DNA from: Rhynchopus sp. YZ270_cl-10
Taxonomy: Eukaryota; Euglenozoa; Diplonemea; Diplonemida; Diplonemidae
Direction: 5' to 3'
Assembly (NCBI GenBank): GCA_964035575.1
Contig: OZ037857.1
Coordinates: 806,001-870,000 of the forward strand
DNA length: 64,000 bases
The position numbers and the translations under genes were made by a program. Shown piece by piece: positions 63,501 to 64,000 of this stretch (position 1 is its first letter; every line of letters starts with the position of its first letter). The notes beneath the pieces were generated by a model. The model had not been told where the DNA came from, searched no databases, and saw only the letters and a list, made by a program, of their open reading frames with translations.

Positions 63501-64000
63501 GGTGCCTGCCACGACTATAGAGGTCAGCACAACCTCGACGCGTGTGGAGCTGGGGACAGGTATTGATGTGTTTGCGGTGCCGGGGGTGCCATCCGTTGAT
63601 GGCTTTCTTGTTGATGAGTTTCATTCGGGTGATATTTATGCATGGCTGTTTGGTCCGAAGCCTGTGAACAATGGTGCTGTACGTGGTGGTGCGACACTTA
63701 CGAAGGAGTCAGGTGGGCAGTCTCCACGGCTACACAGCGACGGCAGGTGGGGGTCACAGTGGGTGTTGCGCACCACGCAACCTTGTGTGCACTGCGAGGT
63801 AACGTTCCACAGCACGGCAGGTGCCGGGCCCGACCCTGGGGAGACGTTCTCCGGCACGAAGTACGGCATGCTGAACATCACCTTCCTGAGCGACGCTGTC
63901 GACGTGAACTGCCCCGACACAATAGAGCTCCCCTACTACGAGGCGAACACTGCGCTACTCGACATCAACGTCACTGCAGTCAACGCCTTCCTCAGGCTCT
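57580..64000 (+). CDS. Giant surface-type protein, 5' part (at least 2,140 residues)
   Basis: One frame stays open from 57427 (after TAG at 57424) to the window end with no stop in 2,140 codons, so the 3' end is missing. The first in-frame ATG is at 57580. Residues 1-~16 (MLLFISSICWAMCMGA) form a signal peptide with a likely cut after Ala. Residues ~17-298 are almost entirely Ser, Thr, Pro and hydrophobic residues, as in mucin-like stalks. Residues ~300-1530 hold at least nine modules marked by a G-x-Y-x-x-C-(F/Y) type strand, with the Cys at 417, 609, 792, 948, 1081, 1194, 1302, 1425 and 1519. Several are followed by a Trp within 6-12 residues. From ~1531 the motif disappears and a different Cys-containing region runs to the edge. 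More than a dozen N-x-S/T sequons are present, consistent with secretion. No membrane helix is seen so far. Role inferred: extracellular adhesin or coat component. I do not recognise a named family. Confidence 0.9.
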   Translation, partial: MLLFISSICWAMCMGATVTPSLSGSATLPTATATTTSSHSYSRTLTIPTMTISRSLTDTKSRTLRTATTSMTLPTGTVSHSYSVTLPTRSGTFTKSVTSTMSLPTASNSFSLPTLTVSITGTGTSTFSLPTLTVSLSPSPTFSKTITLPTLTVSLTGTSSPSPSFTMTLPSGSVSRSNSATFSLPTGTASTTQSISHSHSDSRSQSQSFTASHSLSSSMSMTLPTQTVSLTASPTATETVTSTFTLSATVTYSLTDTFSLSVTFSESLTETVSLTETFSESLTETRSLSFTDTLTHTFSLIRFDNYTTEKSPLQEVEGQEVRLMLKTIVNGEQKSLFNVSNNNNYEEELELRVYKHETLLGHDCTKYVARDQSIYFPLYETRKFGLEDTSYIEGEAFAEKAFVTFSAPHSFLKWIVCFKHKPVVFESEFIVGKWLLFTDSGYADPTDRYIHHKHIFQSHPSHTWFELMEPSANQYAAIRVMKTDISWNFTLAGSACQRFPQDHAECSLGDSLKIVRRNAPCTDEPGTYHDAPTGPSAHIYPGSAVVDHTGAWLPPAYPTLTSSATSGGIALFGTPDKHPLVEVFNTTETAHYVLAFVKLPADAGEYDVCFSARQQRAAWKQSGSNTTLSSFPMWRKLWHCPGGCPERAPRSQFWNLHLELSTLPTFRVDIERFSWSIKDLTEHSYGSIRVSGAGLSRATNNFTEESYWYSPGGDQLRLVEVASATETAATPASLGCWDWVRQQYQDEEALYPSASRDLNGPPGSFATNEKAGVTTAYTSIYTGRRYLSRYVCYKKGSDGAGWRVLPWDTSGEWSDLPMRYLFAHTADRVAINFTEPKPYPLIPGPHFTETPTQVTYSMNDTRAGTWGPIFVHFQNFTGRSPFVNPIVRIVLATKPCEYTRLYLWDDGEESKNVTKLPDTYAVRPEGVPAYGDPLYIRIPATPGLYRVCFRSSNWNWLASPDLFEVTTPPAIAIEVLDNRERVDTVAMVNDGDFYLSTLDTLKLVRPNTDCLGPSVLHTSVAYEYCEAADNAFCGSQTDAVVIDETPSIFRRLSQTNAAPQHYRKKIAFYITTPKAGQYMLCFRQNFTSNWIIGNSTWLGVKYVPPIVTPAPEETGRSDLRGGLVKEFLVERYQRTANEFSAKLVKCDHPAPCIQSPVGTEASQYGSSTIDSLDHGDRLLFNVTIPDAAGCHYLCYLIDPYTWHRLGPYTVFKNNMWWSGASSPYNTQTIELKITSLNFPLDTKPFALGGDKASLQLQQLPCSEKGQVVGMDLGLGDGQVSTATLIATLPSPKDNSRIVYKVCMFTSLPELNNEKNWLELPSLTGHVLATLPVAISNWFLDPILRYNNHPTQTHSGISTVYNTTADSTTVGFSFSLHSPIIGGEVKLVQYSASGCLTSGVPGISPRISDQYVIFQMPLDPGQYVVCYKDVSGGGWFAVRGENRTEFITVVAAAHPSYLKLSESKVMLSHLTTIGVTVAPTSCDMVGAADWLPTIAQDTWASSNLKLPPDNRNTFGRYIVCVLMKDGTRYHAMNVGNDVEGGGSGYFQQGLVAEALSVQLENPQFVPAFNRFSIFNESVFKAFPSTPSVSSISSFRSYSEISVDKRLRIQATLQRLGVTVPYGTGKVWIVPCPVPGSKQDLYCENDASFDKDPPYLLEGETCQKLQLGTAVFDVSLVSGCANEYGCGMKIRAKLQNFVFTSQPVWTNVATHQTDEIKIQPSFLCLSGRACTLRMTSSYLGVHEGAPTGRVELSYAYNTSSLKSGVPGAGVINWQQGGVIRIDFVPVLDPQVLELQVGILAKIEGNNLEFPSSLVIKTVFAQQIEILDLIPKDTVTKALRANRIPADSWQPEAGGYVEANLPYILIFSVKDPDGLLMEDLSNYNCHIELHTNAAGNSLLDASHDSITLFPQDLTVKRLSTPALLQGWSHPTVFSLKFRVLNNLGCGRWNPCVLNVTLSPKKSASIPTVHAGVTVSIRVPATTIEVSTTSTRVELGTGIDVFAVPGVPSVDGFLVDEFHSGDIYAWLFGPKPVNNGAVRGGATLTKESGGQSPRLHSDGRWGSQWVLRTTQPCVHCEVTFHSTAGAGPDPGETFSGTKYGMLNITFLSDAVDVNCPDTIELPYYEANTALLDINVTAVNAFLRL
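57643..58476 (+). other. Ser/Thr-rich stalk region within the giant protein
   Basis: About 280 residues in which Ser and Thr alternate with Leu, Val, Phe and Pro. The end (58378-58440) contains near-perfect repeats of SLTET(V/F)S. It is the obvious site for dense O-glycosylation. The repetitive codons leave long open frames on the opposite strand (57699-58208 and 58215-58469), which are mirror artefacts. Confidence 0.85.
58477..62176 (+). other. Tandem Cys-strand modules within the giant protein
   Basis: At least nine modules share a strand of the form (P/A)-G-x-Y-x-x-C-(F/Y). Examples are AGEYDVCF, PGLYRVCF, AGQYMLCF, AGCHYLCY, PGQYVVCY and GRYIVCV. The spacing between the Cys residues shrinks from 195 and 183 residues early on to ~95-125 later. 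The sequences are well diverged from one another, so the modules are old duplications. Beta-sandwich domains are likely from the alternating pattern, but the fold is not proven. Confidence 0.65.

Noticed and set aside
58850-64000. Numerous 60-130-codon frames on both strands inside the giant gene
   Set aside because: All lie within one long, uninterrupted + strand frame with signal peptide and repeated modules; they are shadows.

Overview
The window looks like part of a protist nuclear chromosome, and a euglenozoan (kinetoplastid-like) is the best fit. This is inference from three things. All plausible genes lie on the + strand one after another and lack introns where I can test it. Two of them have a pyrimidine-rich tract ending in AG shortly before the ATG, as expected of spliced-leader acceptor sites. 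The largest is a giant secreted or membrane-type protein with a Ser/Thr-rich stalk. No rRNA, tRNA, CRISPR array, telomeric repeat or bacterial operon signal was seen.

Layout. Positions 1-337 are AT-rich, with two blocks of a degenerate ~19-bp tandem repeat split by a ~120-bp insert that can fold into a hairpin. Positions 338-1085 are unique sequence with no convincing gene. Positions 1086-54370, 83% of the window, are one uninterrupted satellite array of a 28-bp unit, about 1,900 copies. Positions 54436-55260 hold an unrecognised reading frame broken by in-frame stops; its intact 3' part codes for 156 residues with a Gly/Lys-rich tail. A ~0.9-kb gap follows, then a 302-residue coiled-coil protein gene (56303-57211), a 0.3-kb gap, and the start of a giant surface-protein gene (57580 to beyond the window end, at least 2,140 residues).

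The array is the striking object. The 28-bp unit is a diverged dimer of a 14-bp element, and each half carries a GTT-NN-AAC dyad. Over 53.1 kb the unit phase never slips except by three losses of exactly 14 bp. Variation sits in a few columns of the unit. Marker variants show that multi-kilobase blocks (8,176 bp = 292 units; 6,958 bp = 248.5 units) have been duplicated inside the array. A ~57-bp module containing the unit's core in reverse orientation lies immediately left of the array and again ~1 kb right of it. The array is closed in all six frames, so it is not coding. A centromeric, subtelomeric or other structural satellite is plausible but unproven.

The genes to the right of the array probably belong to one polycistronic unit running away from it. 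The giant protein has a signal peptide, a ~280-residue Ser/Thr-rich region, and then at least nine modules marked by a Gly-x-Tyr-x-x-Cys-(Phe/Tyr) strand motif with frequent N-glycosylation sequons. I do not recognise a named family for it.
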